NCBI GenBank assembly: GCA_029582265.1 | Contig: CM055835.1 | Coordinates: forward strand, 11,480,041-11,544,040 | Direction of reading: 5' to 3' | Length of the DNA: 64,000 nucleotides | Source: Zoroaster sp. YZ-2022 | Taxonomy: Eukaryota; Echinodermata; Asteroidea; Forcipulatida; Zoroasteridae | Part shown: in pieces, positions 1 to 12,999 of the stretch | Numbering within the stretch: the first letter of the stretch is position 1 | Layout of the letters: the number at the start of each line of letters is the position of its first letter | Notes under the pieces: model-generated | Told to the model about the DNA's origin: nothing | Database searches by the model: none | The model's input: the letters and a program-made list of their open reading frames with translations, nothing else | Translations under genes and position numbers: made by a program

Positions 1-775
1 TCCATTCTAATGCCATCTTTCACACGTCGCGCTCATGCCCATAATCTCACTGTGACACCTACACGTGCATGTATGAATTATGCACGACAGCTTTTCATGC
101 CCGCTTAACCGCACTCACCATCACTGTAGTGTGATTCCATCAGCCAAGGATGTGGGCATAGAGACTTAAGATAATAATTTCTAGAAATTAGTGTGAAAGC
201 TCTCACGCCCTTCCATCTTCTCTTCTAATTTCAATCCCCATCAGACTTCTAGTCAGGTAATGGCTGCTGATCCTGATCGTTTGTATCATAATTATCTTCT
301 ATCCTGAATTGAATGTCATTAGTACTTATAGTCTGATTGTCTTCACACATTTCACAGATGTTTGTGCTTGAAGTTTACAATAGAGATTTAAAATATCTCT
401 CTCCCCCCCCCCCCCCCCCCTCATTTTAAGGGAAGTTTCAACACTGGTAAATACTTGAGTTGATTACAAAATAGTAAAATTATCATACGAAAGCTGTAAC
501 ATGATGTGAAAGTACCAATCATCAAATTATTCTGTCTGAAGCATAGTATTAGCCAGAGGGGTCTCTGGGTGTCTTTTAGACACCGTTTCAATGTAAATGT
601 ATTGTAAGTGAACAATTTGGACACCCTATTTCTATCCTGGCTAACACCTTGGTCTCATTTCAGAGAAAACACGAATGAAATACAAAAATTTGCAAGACAG
701 CATTTTCTGTAAAAATTGTAAATGCTTATATTTAAACTTTTCTCCACATTGAGCTGAAACTTTCACATTATGTAC

Positions 776-905
776 ACTTGGCTGCAACCGTGGCCCTTGT
801 GTCCTTGAGCTAGTCCTTTTACTGTACTTGCTTATGGGTGCCTGTGAGGGTAGAGATGTGTTTATAGAGCTGTATACTCCCCAGGGAGCCCAATGACAGG
901 GGGGG
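776..905 (+). mobile_element. Diverged SINE family A fragment
   Basis: It contains CCTTGTGTCCTTGAGC, GGTGCCTGTGAGGGTAGAG and GAGCTGTATACTCCCCAGGG from the family A body. The tRNA head and tail are lost. Confidence 0.6.
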
Positions 906-1701
906 GGGGTAGTAATTTTTTAATGAAGGTATCGTTCAGAAATTTGCTAACCGGCTAACCAAAACCAATATTTAAAAAAAAAAAAATTTGGGAAGAATTT
1001 GCAGCCCTTTTTGTTCTAGATTTTCTTTTTTGCCACATTGGTTATTAAGCAGTCATTGCGGGAAGTTTATTGAACTTTTTTGATTGAAAAGCCGACTATC
1101 TGCAGTGTAGTTTGTGTGGCAATCAGGTCCTGACTTAAGGTTAACTGGTTAACCGACCGTGAAAGTGTCTGTTAAATGGTTAGCGAACTACATGTAACCA
1201 GCAACTCCCAGCACTATAGAGCACTTAGAGAATAGATTCTGGCTATATGTACATGTAAGACTCAGACATTCTTTCCTAACTTTGCCCCAAACCTTAGAAT
1301 GTGCATACATTTTCTTTTCACTGTTCACTCCATTTGTGGTACAGCACCTACATATCCAAACTTCTTAAACTAAAACAACCAGAATGAGAATTCATACATT
1401 CCAACAACAAACACTCTCTCTGAACAATATGCAAGCAGATCGTGGGGAGAAGATCTTTTTCATCAGCTGCACTATCTCAATGGAATAAATAACCTCTTCA
1501 CATCCAAAACCTGTAGTACATCACATCCTTCAAGACCGACCTCATTAAGTATTTCCCTTAACTTTTATCAACTGTTTTTCATTGCTCTGATGTGACTATG
1601 CACCTTGGGCACTCATTTGTAGTGGATCTTGGTGCAATATAAGTCTGCATTATTTTTATTACATTTGCACATGTTATTTGTTTACTTTGTTTTGGTCACA
1701 G

Positions 1702-1809
1702 TGTGATAACTACAGCAAGGGTATCATAGCAGGCTCCATGTGCCCAGAGTTGTGTCAACTGCAGAAGATCACACTAGACAGTTGCCTATCCACAGATGCA
1801 TTTCACCAG
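1702..1809 (+). CDS. DIPK1 (FAM69): DIPK1/FAM69 internal exon
   Basis: The exon is 108 bp, 36 codons, phase 0 at both ends. The acceptor is tttggtcacag|TGT and the donor CAG|gtacatg. It encodes CDNYSKGIIAGSMCPELC and a following stretch ending ...STDAFHQ, with four cysteines. This matches the cysteine-rich luminal segment that precedes the kinase-like domain in FAM69 proteins. It is too short to have an ORF-finder signal of its own. Confidence 0.85.
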
Positions 1810-4800
1810 GTACATGTACATAGTAAATACACCCCTTCAACTTCATAATCAATACTGTTATCCCTAGGGATAGAGGGATATCCGAGGGTTACAAATCTGC
1901 CAAGTTCAGGAGGTAGACGTGATCTGTGTCCGTGCTTGCTTTGAAATATTGCCAAGTGCTTTCCTTCGAGGTGCACGTACAGTACAGTATACTCTACAGG
2001 AATTGGCTAAATGCACATATACACTATACTGAATCACAATTCTTTCCCCTTAAACTTAAAAAGAAGGTACACCATTGGCAAATAACAGATTATCAAATTG
2101 TCATCTGAAAACTTACTTGATGTAAAGTTAGTACATGTAGACCGTATCAATCATCCCGAGAAATTATTCAATCGGAAGATCTTTCTTGTTGGAGAAAAAA
2201 GGAACTGTTACATGTACATGTATTTTGAATTTACAAAAAGTTGAAGTCTTTATTTACTGAGCACCTTATGTAATGAAACTTTCACATGCTCGTTTAATGA
2301 TATATTTTTTGAGAACTAGTGGACTGGATGAATGTACATTTACATTTTATACCAAATACCAATGTCGTATCTTCCCTTAACCCTCCTATGGTTTGACCTT
2401 TCAAAACCTTTCAAAATCTGCTTACTGGCAAAATGGCTATCAATAACGTATGAACCCTTTAAAACCCTCCAGAATTTGTTGCTACTGAACTACCACACCT
2501 TTCAATACCCTTTGAAAGGTATTGAAACATTTCAACACCAGTTTGTTCAGAGAGTTGTTTCACCTTTCGAAACCTTTCATAGGTCCCTTTTGTCAGACAG
2601 TTTTCTCACATTTCAAAACCCTTCAGTACAGCAAACTTGAAAGGTTTTGAAAGGTCTGACAATTCTATGGCAAACTGCACTGTACATAGGAGGGTTAAAA
2701 GGAAGATATGACATTAGTAATGTTGGCAAATTGCTTCCATGAGTATGCTTTCTCTCTTTAAACTAAGATACATGTATGTACATGTACATTAAACAACCAA
2801 TAATGTGTGATTCTTGAGAAAAATTGGAAAAAGATATTAACTCATCTTCAAAATGGCAGCACTTGAGACAAAAATATTAATAGGGAAGATAAAAAACATG
2901 ATCAGCTTTACACTAAAACATTTGACATTCAAATTCGACCATTGGTTATTTTTAAATTATCCATCCTAAACCTAACCTTTAAAAGGTTCTGCACTGCTAC
3001 AAGGGTTGATAAGCTTCAAGTGGATGAGCTATATTTATATGCATCATTTATAGGATTATTTCCAGATGTTTTTTCCCTCTTTCTTTTTTTCAATCTAATA
3101 AAAAAAGGCCATTTCTCGAGTATGAAAAATGTTGTGTTGCATTGACCTATTGGCTTACCACTTGCCAAATACATGTTAAAATTCACTTCATCTAGTATAC
3201 CGTATATTGGCAGCAATTAAAAAGTCACAGACATACATTGTACGTGTACACGTACACTGTATCATGTACATGCGCAGATGCTTTTTTCAAATAGAAAACT
3301 AACTCCATTTCATGGACCCGATGTGTTTCTATAATTTTGTTATTTTCATTTTTTACAACATTTGTAACTTTGGCATTAAGCCTAAACGTGCTCAGTGCAA
3401 CAAATGTAAACATTCTCCTGAAGATGATCAGAGCATACTGATCGAAACGTTTAGTTGTAACCACCCGGTTCTTTTCAGAACTGTTAACTACTCAAAAGGG
3501 AATTTCTACATGGTGTCACTGCGAACAATCTTTACTTACAACGCAAATGTGAAAAGTTGTTGTGTCTTGTTGTCCTCAGCAGATAACAGAATGACCATTG
3601 TTCTAGCTGGTGGATCTTGTTGCACTGAGTAGCCTGCACACTTTTCTACTATTGAATGTTGTTACATTTAGCAGGGTGTCTCTAAAATGTCTACAGGTGG
3701 TTAAAAATGATTAAATGTACATGTATATGGATACGTGTGTATGGATGCCACTTTCTTTGTACCAAGATTTTCTTTAAGCAATCATTTCGTGAAATTTTCA
3801 GCTCATTGCCGAGTCTACATGTAATTCATGAGAAAGGTGTGAAAAGCATTCACAATTATAAGAGGAGCAAAAAGTTGCAATTGGCAACTTTTGTATAAGT
3901 ATGCATGTTTGCCTGCTTTCTCTGATACGAGAGCACTGATACGAGAGGCAAACAAATTTTTCTGGATGATGAGTAAGTTTGCCAACTTCACATCACATTA
4001 TTTTTCGGATAATAACTTGGTAATTTTGTAATCAGTTAATTACCAATGTTGTGCAATGTTCCTCTCTTTAACAAAATTTTTACTTTTAATTGAGTTATTT
4101 TCAGTGTAGACACATTGCCAGGACAGGAAAGAAATTAATTAGAGGAGATTGTATTATTTTTTTAATCAGAGCGAATAGGACGTAACTAATTTTGTTGGGT
4201 ACAGGTGCATATAGAATGTGTCATTCAGTAACTTTTCAGGTACACCTTTGATTAAAGTGACTAATAAATAATTTGTTTTTATATACTGCATTCCTCATAG
4301 ACAAGTGTCTCAACATGCTTTAGACTATTAGTTATTGTGATGATGGTATCAAAAATCCCTTGAAATCTTTGTCTGGAGTGCTATCATTTTAGTAAAATAC
4401 TATGAACTCTTGTAGCATTTTCTCTAAATTTTTGTGAATGACAACTTAATAAGCTGAAACTTTCACAGATTGGTGTTTAATGTACACGTATATCGTGATT
4501 CACAGAGAAAAGGTGTACATTCTCTTGACATTGTACAGTTTGGGGAAATGTCTGGGTATTAAAGATCTGGACCAATTCCCCGAATTGAATTTACAGTGTA
4601 CCCCCATGGGGCATCCTGAACAATTTGCTTTAAATTATTTAATTTCCTCCATGGACATTTTTGGATACGTTCTAATGAATGATGTAACCCTCCGTAAATT
4701 TTGCCAAGACAAATTTGGGGGACTTGTCAAAAATTCCTAAGTGTTATTTGCCTATTTCTAAACTATCTTCATCATTATCGTCGTCGGGCTTTGTACGAGT

Positions 4801-6037
4801 GCATCCGTTGTGGGATGTACATGTAGCACACATTTAATTTGAAATTTTTCAATTAATTTTTATTTAAAAAAAATGTGCCCTCAACGGCTCATGCACGTTG
4901 CAAATAGCCTGGATGATATTGAATATTGTCAGCCAGTGACTGGCTAATAACATTTTTGTGCACTACATTTGATTGAAGTTGCCATTTAAGAACTATTTTC
5001 TTCTTATGGCAAGTTGATGACTCTTTGAATTATTTCTACTGTAGGTATACGAAGGCACATTCAAGAAACCTCCAAAACGAAATAAGAACATGAATGAGGC
5101 CTTGTACATCAAGCAGAACCTGAACCCTAAAGATATCCGATTCAGCAAACCGGTATCCGGCAGCTCCATGGAGGACTTTCGTATCATGCTGTCGGCTTAT
5201 CTCAAGATGCATCTCGGTGAGGGTAAATATGACAATATCCAGTCCAGGATCCTAGACATCGCAGATGTCAACAACGATGGTAAAGTGTCTTTGCCGGAGG
5301 CTAGGTCGATGTGGGCACTGCTGCAGGAGAAAGAGTTTCTCATGATGATGGTACTGGGGAATAGCGATTATATCCCTCGTCTTAAGGGATTCTGCGGAAA
5401 TATGTACATTATGGAGGGCATTTACTCCTATAGATTATTTGGTGCAGAATTCCCATCTGTTATTGATTATTTAATACCAGGCCCTATCAGTAAGTATTTT
5501 AAAAGAAAGATAGCCCCGTCCTGGCCGGACAAGGCACATATAGTCGTAGGATTGTTAGAATTTGTTGAGGAAATTTTAGACGGGCCGGTGGGGAATCTCT
5601 ACATGTGCGATGTGAATGAACGTGGTATAGGTTACAACATCAACAGCGATGTGAAAGTTTTAAAAGTCGACGGGATGTTGACTGAGCAAGCCGTTCAGAC
5701 GAGCCTACGGGAGCGGGCCTGCACCACCAGCTCTGATTGCACCCTGGGGGAGAACTGTCGCTCATTTTGTGACTCTGCCACAGGGAAATGCTCGGGAGAA
5801 ATCATCCAGCCAAACCTCCAGCTAGTGTGTCACATGCTACACGACTACCTCCTCGATAACTCCCCGCGTGAGATCAAAGCCCAGTTGGTGGAGCTACTAA
5901 ATAAATGTGAAGCGTTAAAAAAGACCAGCACCAATATGCACATGGAACACTCTCTGGTTCTCAACAATCTTAGATCATTACTTTGGAACCAGATATCCCA
6001 CCTCAAGAAGTTTTCTAAAGTAGCGAGGTCTTTGTAA
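1702..6037 (+). CDS. DIPK1 (FAM69): DIPK1/FAM69-family protein, 3' part of gene (two exons in window)
   Basis: The two exons join in phase 0 (donor after CAG at 1809, acceptor before 5045) and encode about 366 residues ending at TAA 6035-6037. The family consists of type II membrane proteins of the ER/Golgi with a divergent protein-kinase fold. Visible hallmarks are a cysteine-bearing N-terminal segment (CDNYSKGIIAGSMC), an EF-hand-like loop (DVNNDGKVSLPE, 5264-5299) inserted in the kinase N-lobe, the segment GLLEFVEEILDGPVGNLYMCD, a cysteine cluster (five Cys between about 5717 and 5795), and a conserved tail containing MEHSLVLNNL. The membrane anchor and first exons lie upstream of the window. 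Which paralogue (DIPK1A, B or C) is not decidable here. Catalytic activity is uncertain because the usual DFG motif is replaced by a CDV-type sequence. Confidence 0.9.
2381..2694. mobile_element. piggyBac-type MITE (TTAA-flanked)
   Basis: The 314-bp segment has inverted termini CCCTCCTATG and CATAGGAGGG directly flanked by TTAA on both sides (2377-2380 and 2695-2698), the piggyBac target signature. Its interior holds many copies, in both orientations, of CTTTCAAAACC/GGTTTTGAAAGG. It interrupts another dispersed repeat. Confidence 0.8.
3390..3560 (+). repeat. Penelope terminal-repeat fragment
   Basis: It contains CTGAAGATGATCAGAGCATA directly followed by CTGATCGAAACG, then the hairpin GGTTCTTTTCAGAAC and ACATGGTGTCACTGCGAAC. 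The order and spacing match the copies at 15.5 and 25.4 kb. It is solitary in the DIPK1 intron. Confidence 0.65.
5045..6037 (+). CDS. DIPK1 (FAM69): DIPK1/FAM69 last coding exon (kinase-like domain)
   Basis: The acceptor is ttctactgtag|GTA. The exon reads open from 5045, fifteen codons before the first ATG at 5090, so that ATG is internal and not the start. It carries the EF-hand loop, kinase-like core, cysteine cluster and C-terminal helical tail in a single exon of 993 bp ending TTG TAA. Its composition is more GC-rich than the surrounding sequence, as expected for coding DNA. Confidence 0.9.
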   Translation, partial: VYEGTFKKPPKRNKNMNEALYIKQNLNPKDIRFSKPVSGSSMEDFRIMLSAYLKMHLGEGKYDNIQSRILDIADVNNDGKVSLPEARSMWALLQEKEFLMMMVLGNSDYIPRLKGFCGNMYIMEGIYSYRLFGAEFPSVIDYLIPGPISKYFKRKIAPSWPDKAHIVVGLLEFVEEILDGPVGNLYMCDVNERGIGYNINSDVKVLKVDGMLTEQAVQTSLRERACTTSSDCTLGENCRSFCDSATGKCSGEIIQPNLQLVCHMLHDYLLDNSPREIKAQLVELLNKCEALKKTSTNMHMEHSLVLNNLRSLLWNQISHLKKFSKVARSL

Positions 6038-8786
6038 ACTCTTCTTAAAAACTTTTTTTTTTTTTATCCATGATCTTTATGTGATACATGTAGGAAGAGA
6101 ATAGCCAATGATGCCTCAAGACATGCCGGCTATACTCAGGGTCTGCCCACAGAAGTGTCATATGGGCTTGGGGGGAGAAGTAGATGAACCCCCGGAAGCC
6201 GTGTGATTATGGTGATTTTGAAAAGTAAACAAGAAAACACTAAAGGGCACATGTGTGTATGATGTCCAAGACTTGCCTGGCTGTGTTATACCAATTATAT
6301 CTGTGCCTGGAAATTGATTGGTCAATATATGTAACATAGTATGCCAATTAGGGAATTTCTATTAGGGTTTCAATTTAGATTTTTCCATTGGTTGGTTTCC
6401 AAAGTAGTACAGCAAAGTGGTTTAAAAATTTGGTAGATTCGTTTTTTTTTTTTCTTGTATAATGGAGGTGTGGGGTATGTTTTTTGCAGGATGTTAATTT
6501 TGTACCTTCAGAAACTTTCAATCAAAGGAAAAACATTGTGAAAGTAACCATTGAATGTGAAGGGGGGGTCTTGATTCCAGTCAGTACCCTTGAAATGTTG
6601 TCAACTATTAAAATACATATATTTTTATTGAATTTTATTTTAGAACATGTACTGTTTAAAAAAAAATCTATTTGGAAAACATCTTCACACTGAACAAAAA
6701 TGAAAAGGAAAGTACTGTTTTTACACTGTCTGTTCCTTGCAAATGTAGCTCATTAGGCCAGTGTTTATTTACGGTTTCTTAAGTGTGAAACGATAAAGAA
6801 ATATTTCTAAGATTTTTATTTGAGTGGGATGTAAAAATCCCCAGCTATTGCTGGGCCTTATATATACACATGGGTGGAAAGAAGCAATTATGGTAATGTT
6901 TCTTGCTTAATAAGCACCACAGTTCTGATAGAGGCAATTGGCCCATACCTGTATAACCCTACTGGAATTGTACACCATTGGTAAAATGTCTGTGAATACA
7001 TCCATATCATATAAGAATCAAGAGATACATATGTTAGAAACCAACATGTTTGCATTCATTGTAATGTGGAAGATGGATCCCGATCATGATTTATTTCAAA
7101 TTATTTTGCCAATCATTTCATGTATTCTCAAAAATGACGGCATGTCAGATGGAATAACTTATTGTATGAGGATGTTTAGTACGATCACCAACTTCACATC
7201 AAGTAAATTTTTAGATTATAATTCTGTAATTTTGTAACTGGGTAATTACTCATGATGAATGTTACATTAAATTAGACTTTTTGAGGCTATATGTACAGTG
7301 TACAAGTTGTACATTTTAAACAGTATGTATGTATAAATGTATGCTATATTTGTATAATAATTATAACCAAAAAAGGGTGGAATCGGTTGTTTTAATAATC
7401 ATTGATAAAAATTTATTTTTCCATCTTGTTTATAAAGGAAGAATGATATATGTACATATTGAAATTTACCACAAAAAAAACTATTACCGGTACGCATAAT
7501 TTGATGTTTTTGAAAATTGATTAATTCTGCTGAAATATAATGCATAATTAGCTTGGCATGTTCCTTGAATCTTTACGTATAATGCAAAGCCTTTCTAACA
7601 ATGGGCCAGCTCTAGCATTTTTCCCAATTTTTATGTTATAATGAGAAGGTGCAACGTTGGTAAAAACGTTTAAAAAGCTGCTTCTGTTAGTACTTTCTGA
7701 ATTCAGACATGCATGTACATTAAACAACCAACATGTGAAAGTTTGAAAAAGCAATCACAATTTTTACAGAAATGTGCATGTTTGTTTGTGTTTTCCTCTT
7801 AAATGATAGCACTTCAGACAGAATAATTGCTTTTTAAGGATGATTGTTACATGTACATGTAACTAACTCATCAAGTTAGCTTTCGGATATTTCAGTAATT
7901 TTGTAATCGGTTAACTACATGTACCAATGTTGTACACTGTTCCTTCCCTTTAACTAAAGATCTTATCATGCTGTTGTCATCTTTGACAGGTTCCCTGTAT
8001 AGACAAGTATGTTAATAGCACTAACCATCAAAACAAACAAGGGACCAGACTATTTTCCCCTTCCAGCCTCGGTTTGGTCATGTTGATTTGTATTGAAGAA
8101 AAACAAAATGGCTGTGCCGCGATAGGTGTGTTTCACTAGTGTAGCCAAAAAGAATTATTCACCATGGATATTTGTATTGTGACGTCACTCGATTGCTAGC
8201 ATTAACAGCCAGCAAGATACATTTAACATGCCTTTTTCTATGATTATGGTTAGCTAGCAGTGCTAATGAAATAGCAGCCATACCTTTTGTTGAAATGGTC
8301 TTGGCACAACACCTTGTTATATTTCCCCCCCCCCCCCATGAACCATCAGGGGTGGACCTTAACACTACCAACCCATCTGGTGGGTTACATTTCACAGGGG
8401 AAGCAACATGTAAAACATTGGTTATTACGAGATCATCAAAGTAACCATGCTTGCTTTGTTATAGCAGACTGGCATACTTCATGTAGGTAATAGACTTCTT
8501 GGTGTCAGTTAATGTTTTGATTGCGGATTATGATGTGATATTTGGTATAATGTTGTGATGGTATTTGATGAGAGTATTTGTGAAAACATTTTACAGGGAA
8601 AATAAACACCAGAGGAAAAGTACAATTATGATTACAGTCTTGTGTAATATAATTGAGCTGTCAAACTCAAATTTGATGGTTGTTCTGGAGGCTGCTGTGT
8701 TGATATAAGCAATAAAAGTCACTGGCAATCCTTATATGTATTTTAGTATCTACACAGATGGGTGAAAAATGTGAGTGGCTCATGGG
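6038..8786 (+). other. 3' flank of DIPK1 gene, no gene recognised
   Basis: This presumably includes the 3'UTR, but no single polyadenylation signal stands out (AATAAA first appears at about 8589 and 8709). Old MITE fragments with ACCAATGTTGTAC-type ends occur at about 7160-7260 and 7640-7960. Confidence 0.5.
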
Positions 8787-9699
8787 TAGGCTTGGGCGAT
8801 GACACGATAATATCGAATATCGCGATATATTTTTTTATTCGATGATATCGAGAACTTTTCAAATTATCGAGATATCAGCAAATCGCGAAGAAACACAAAT
8901 CATCGATTGTCAGTTGGGTCAGAAATTCCATGAACAAAACTTAAGGAAGTCTTTTCATCTTTCGGAAGAGAGAAACAAAATCGAACTACTTCTGTGGTAA
9001 GCCGACCGACAGGGCGTTGTTTAAAATCCACCGCCACTCAAAGAAATCTTTGTTGGGGATTGAATGAGGTATTTGATCCAACAATGCGTAGACAATGTTT
9101 AGTCTCACTGTCTGGTCATGGTGATCTGTAACTCTGGCTGGCGCACCATGTGCCATATATGCAGAATATGGGCGTTACCTTAAAAATCGACAACAAAATA
9201 ACATTTGCGGTAATTGCTCACATTAGTCATGAATTAAATCAAAGCATGGATCGACAGCCGGCTCGATCAAAGTTGGAGGATTAGGACACTATTCCATTAT
9301 ACCATACCGGGACTTTTGTCTAGTGACAAAATACATACACTTACTCTTTATAAACCACGTGACGTTTATTTAAAATAGTGCGAGTACAATCCAAACTCGG
9401 TCACATTTTCTACGGTACTATGCAGGAATAAACCTAGTTACGTGTTTATACAATGACCCAGTCACGTGGAACTCGAATCACGTGAACTCGGGCTGCAGAT
9501 TTCATCAGTAACCGCCACACATTATTATGCAAACAAATTTGCCAATGGCCATGGTGCACTCGTGAACGGCAATTTATTGTGACACTTGTAGATGGGTAAA
9601 TCCCTGTTATTATCGGCTCTAAAGCACTCATGCGTGAAACAATCGCGATATGTTTGACGATATATCGTGGATGAAAAAAATCGATATCGCCCAAGCCTA
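8787..9699. mobile_element. hAT-like element family A, copy 1 (complete, non-autonomous)
   Basis: Terminal inverted repeats are TAGGCTTGGGCGAT and ATCGCCCAAGCCTA, followed inward by CGATA/TATCG-rich sequence. Flanking 8-mers CTCATGGG (8779-8786) and CTTATGGG (9700-9707) differ at one base, as expected for an old hAT target duplication. The interior of 913 bp has no transposase ORF. Its middle part is shared with two other copies in this window. Confidence 0.88.
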
Positions 9700-9707
9700 C
9701 TTATGGG

Positions 9708-12049
9708 TCGATTTTAACAACGTCATGTGTGCCACGACTATATGGATGATGTAGTTGAAATATGCTGAGCTTAAAAATAACTGCATACTTTTGAAGTCTG
9801 TGCAATGTATGATTCAGTTAATCATGCTAACTAAAAAGTTTGCATTTTAAGTCTTAATTATTCCATTTTTAAACTCTTGTTCCATCCTCTATTTTTTTTG
9901 TGCTTGGTTATTTTCTTCCTTTTCCAGCTTCCCTCTCTTCTCTCTATTTTCTCTTTTTCCTCTGAATGTCCTCTGCCTCTGTATAGTAGCCTCATTTCAG
10001 AGCAGCTTTTCCAAATTTTGCCAATTGTCAGCTGTCAATCCAAAACCCTGATTGACCAATCAGATTTGTGCATGTAAAATATGTGCATAATTAGTGCATT
10101 ATCATGGACAAGCATGATAACCATTGTTTTTATACTGTACCTTTATTGCAATAAATTAAGAAGACATTTTGCGCTTTCTGTATTCACTCAGTTTTCAAAT
10201 CAATTTAATGAAAGTATTTTGTATGGTTTTATTATTTATAGCTAATATTCTTGACATGTAAAGACATCAAGTAATTAGGAGTAAGGTTTGTGCTAGCACC
10301 ATGTAAACAATGTCAAATAATTGTTGGTTCTAAGTAAAACTGGTGTTGAGAAACTCTACATCAAGTCAGTTAATACAATTATGTGCATTTGTAGTTTGTG
10401 ATTAGCCACTTTAAAAAGGGAGGGTATATTATCTGTAATGTCGGCAAAACTACTTCAGCTTATTACGTTGTGTCATCAAATTTTTAAGAAAGTGAAAAAT
10501 ATTTTTATTGCTTGTTTTTATTCTCATGTGGAATTCATTCTGGCAGTAATTTCACTTTTCTTCAAAATTGCAGCACCTCGTGCAAAACATTTCTGTGGGA
10601 GATGGATACCATCATAATGTTTAAACCAAGTAAGTTAATGTTAGAATTTGACCTTTTTGTTATTTACTATACCTTATCTTTTTTTATAGAAATGTTTGGA
10701 AAATCTAGAAAACTGAATATATTTTTAGACTAAGTTGTACATGCATAAGTGTGACACTTTAGGCGTGACAGGTTTTCAAGGAGTCAAAACAAATATAGAA
10801 GGGGTTATATCGGGGTCAGACTTTGCATTAGCCTAAATGTAATGGTTTAGGCCTACTAAAGATCGCCAAAAGCCAGCAAGTAAACTTGAGTAGCCCAGAA
10901 GTGTAATAAGAATTAAGATACATGTCTAGAAATCAACATGTGAAAGTTCCAGCCTGTCGTAATGTGTCATTAACAATAAAAGTGAATAAAAGTGATTTTA
11001 CATTTAGATTTGTTTGTATTGTATGCATTCTCATATGGGAAAAAGGATCACGGATGTAATCCAATTAAAATTTGTAGAATACTTGCTGTCAGACAGAACA
11101 TTTGTTCAGGCTGTTTGGTTTCACCACTAACTTTGCATAAAGGAAGTTTTAAGATTACATTTAATGAATTTGGAATCAGTTAAGTACACTGCCTTCTACC
11201 AAACAAAGGGAGGAAGGATGCGATATTTAGTTTCTTGTTATTGCAGATTATACTTGTAATGTTTGGTGTATTGTTCTTCTCTGTATGACATCATATTAAT
11301 CATAGTGGCACAAAACAGACTTTTTGCTATATAACCTTACGAGGTTGCAAATACTACATTTTTTGAAAGTGTGTACAAATTTGTGTATTTTTAAAGTAAT
11401 GAAAACTGGAAATATACCATACAGGCTTCCAAGTTTATGACATTTGTAAAGTTACTTTTTGTACATGAATGATTTTAAATTGTGAAGGGAATTATTTTTA
11501 TTTTATTTTTTCTAAATTAATTATTTGCCATTTTACTCGTTAGCTGTTTTTATGATTTTCTACTTGGTTGAAGATACTTCTTATATAATTCATTATCTAT
11601 TTGAGATATTTTTGAAGATTTGTTTATTTGATTAATTTGTATGGCCAGTAATGATATGGAACTGTGATAGAGCCACATAATTAGTCACTTTTTGGGGTCT
11701 ACAAAGCTGGTCTCATCAAATGTGTTTTTCTATCAATTTGCATGGGTTATTGTGGTTGGTTCAGTGGGGGTGGAAATTTTCAGGGGGTTGGGTAATTGAG
11801 GCACTCTTTTTCAAATGCCTTTGTCTTTTTGGAGTCCATATTTTTAGAGGGGAGATGGGGGGGGACCATGGGGATGGGGGACAGTGGGGGAAAAGCCTTT
11901 TGGTGGAGGGCATCCCCCAATACACCTCTGCCCTCCACCCATTCACAAGGATACATTGTGTTTTCACATGAAAATGAAACCATTAATATGCAATAGACAC
12001 CTTAATGCATAACTATCTATATTCACCTCACTTCATTTTTATTGCCAAT
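9708..12049. other. AT-rich intergenic sequence
   Basis: No gene recognised. It holds fragments of the same low-complexity MITE family as 7-8 kb and a G-rich tract at 11845-11890. Confidence 0.5.
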
Positions 12050-12320
12050 GATATAGGAGAAGCACCCCACCAAATAGTGACCAAATTCATGTGCCCGCCA
12101 GGTGTTTATCATAATTTGTATGCAGGCGCTCAATTTTTTTCTGTAAAACGAAGACTTGAGGTCCATACTTTGAGGGATTGTGTAAAACTGTTCAAATATC
12201 ATGACCTGGGGTCTTTGACTTCCAAATTTTAATATTTTTTGTACACTAGGCCTTGAAAAAGTGTTCCTAATTTGGTTCTAAAACAAAGCGTAGGGCCCTT
12301 TTCCCTAAAAGGATGTTTAC
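12050..12320 (+). repeat. Dispersed repeat, second copy at 24120-24365
   Basis: The two copies share GAGGTCC(A/G)TAC, GATTGTGTAAA, ATCATGACCTGGGGTCTTTG and CGTAGGGCC in the same order and orientation. No coding potential or terminal structure was seen. Confidence 0.7.
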
Positions 12321-12999
12321 CGGTGTAGGCGTTTTCACGTGATTTCCATTGGGATGCGAATAACTCGACGGGCATCTGGACTATCCACATTAAATTGAAA
12401 ATAAAATAAAAGGTTAGTCATTATTTTGTCTTTTATTTTAAACAATTTTGAGATTTATAATTATTTTTTAATGATTTTTGAACAATTTGTATTTAGCATT
12501 GGTTTCTATGGGAGTTAATTTAGTGGGTGTTTCCGTTTGGAAATATTTGCAATATTTAAAACAGGAAATTGATGGGGTAGACTACATAAACTGGTTTTGA
12601 GATACATGTTTTCTGAAATAAATGAAAACAAATAATTATTTCAAAATTAAATATTTTACAGAAAACTGTCAAAAGAAATCCCGTGCTTTTAAATTTCATG
12701 TCGCAAAAACGTGCTACTTAAAAGATAAGGCCCAAAAAAATCTCTATACAAAGTATGTGAAACAGTCGATTAAAACACAGCACGGCAGAATTCCAATCGA
12801 TCCAGCAATTTTGGCTGCAATTGGGCATCGTTTCATACCCCCAAAAAAGGAAAAGAAAATTAAAAATGCCGACGCGCGGGTCTGAGGCGACGGGAGACTT
12901 TTTTGGCCTAAAGTATAGAAATATGTTTCTTTTCGGTCTTTTGTTAGAAGAGAAACACTTCCTTTCGGTTCGTAAGCAATTAGAATGAGGTATAACCTG

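Noticed and set aside
5090..5092. ATG at 5090 as the start codon of a 315-residue protein
   Set aside because: The frame is open upstream to a good acceptor and joins the exon at 1702-1809 in phase 0, giving the family's expected order.
11796..11996. Overlapping ORFs on both strands near 11.8-12.0 kb
   Set aside because: G-rich sequence with few stops in several frames. No domain or splice support.
12622..12885. 87-codon ORF containing GRIPIDPAILAAIG
   Set aside because: Not recognised. It lies in AT-rich decayed sequence and may be chance or a TE remnant.
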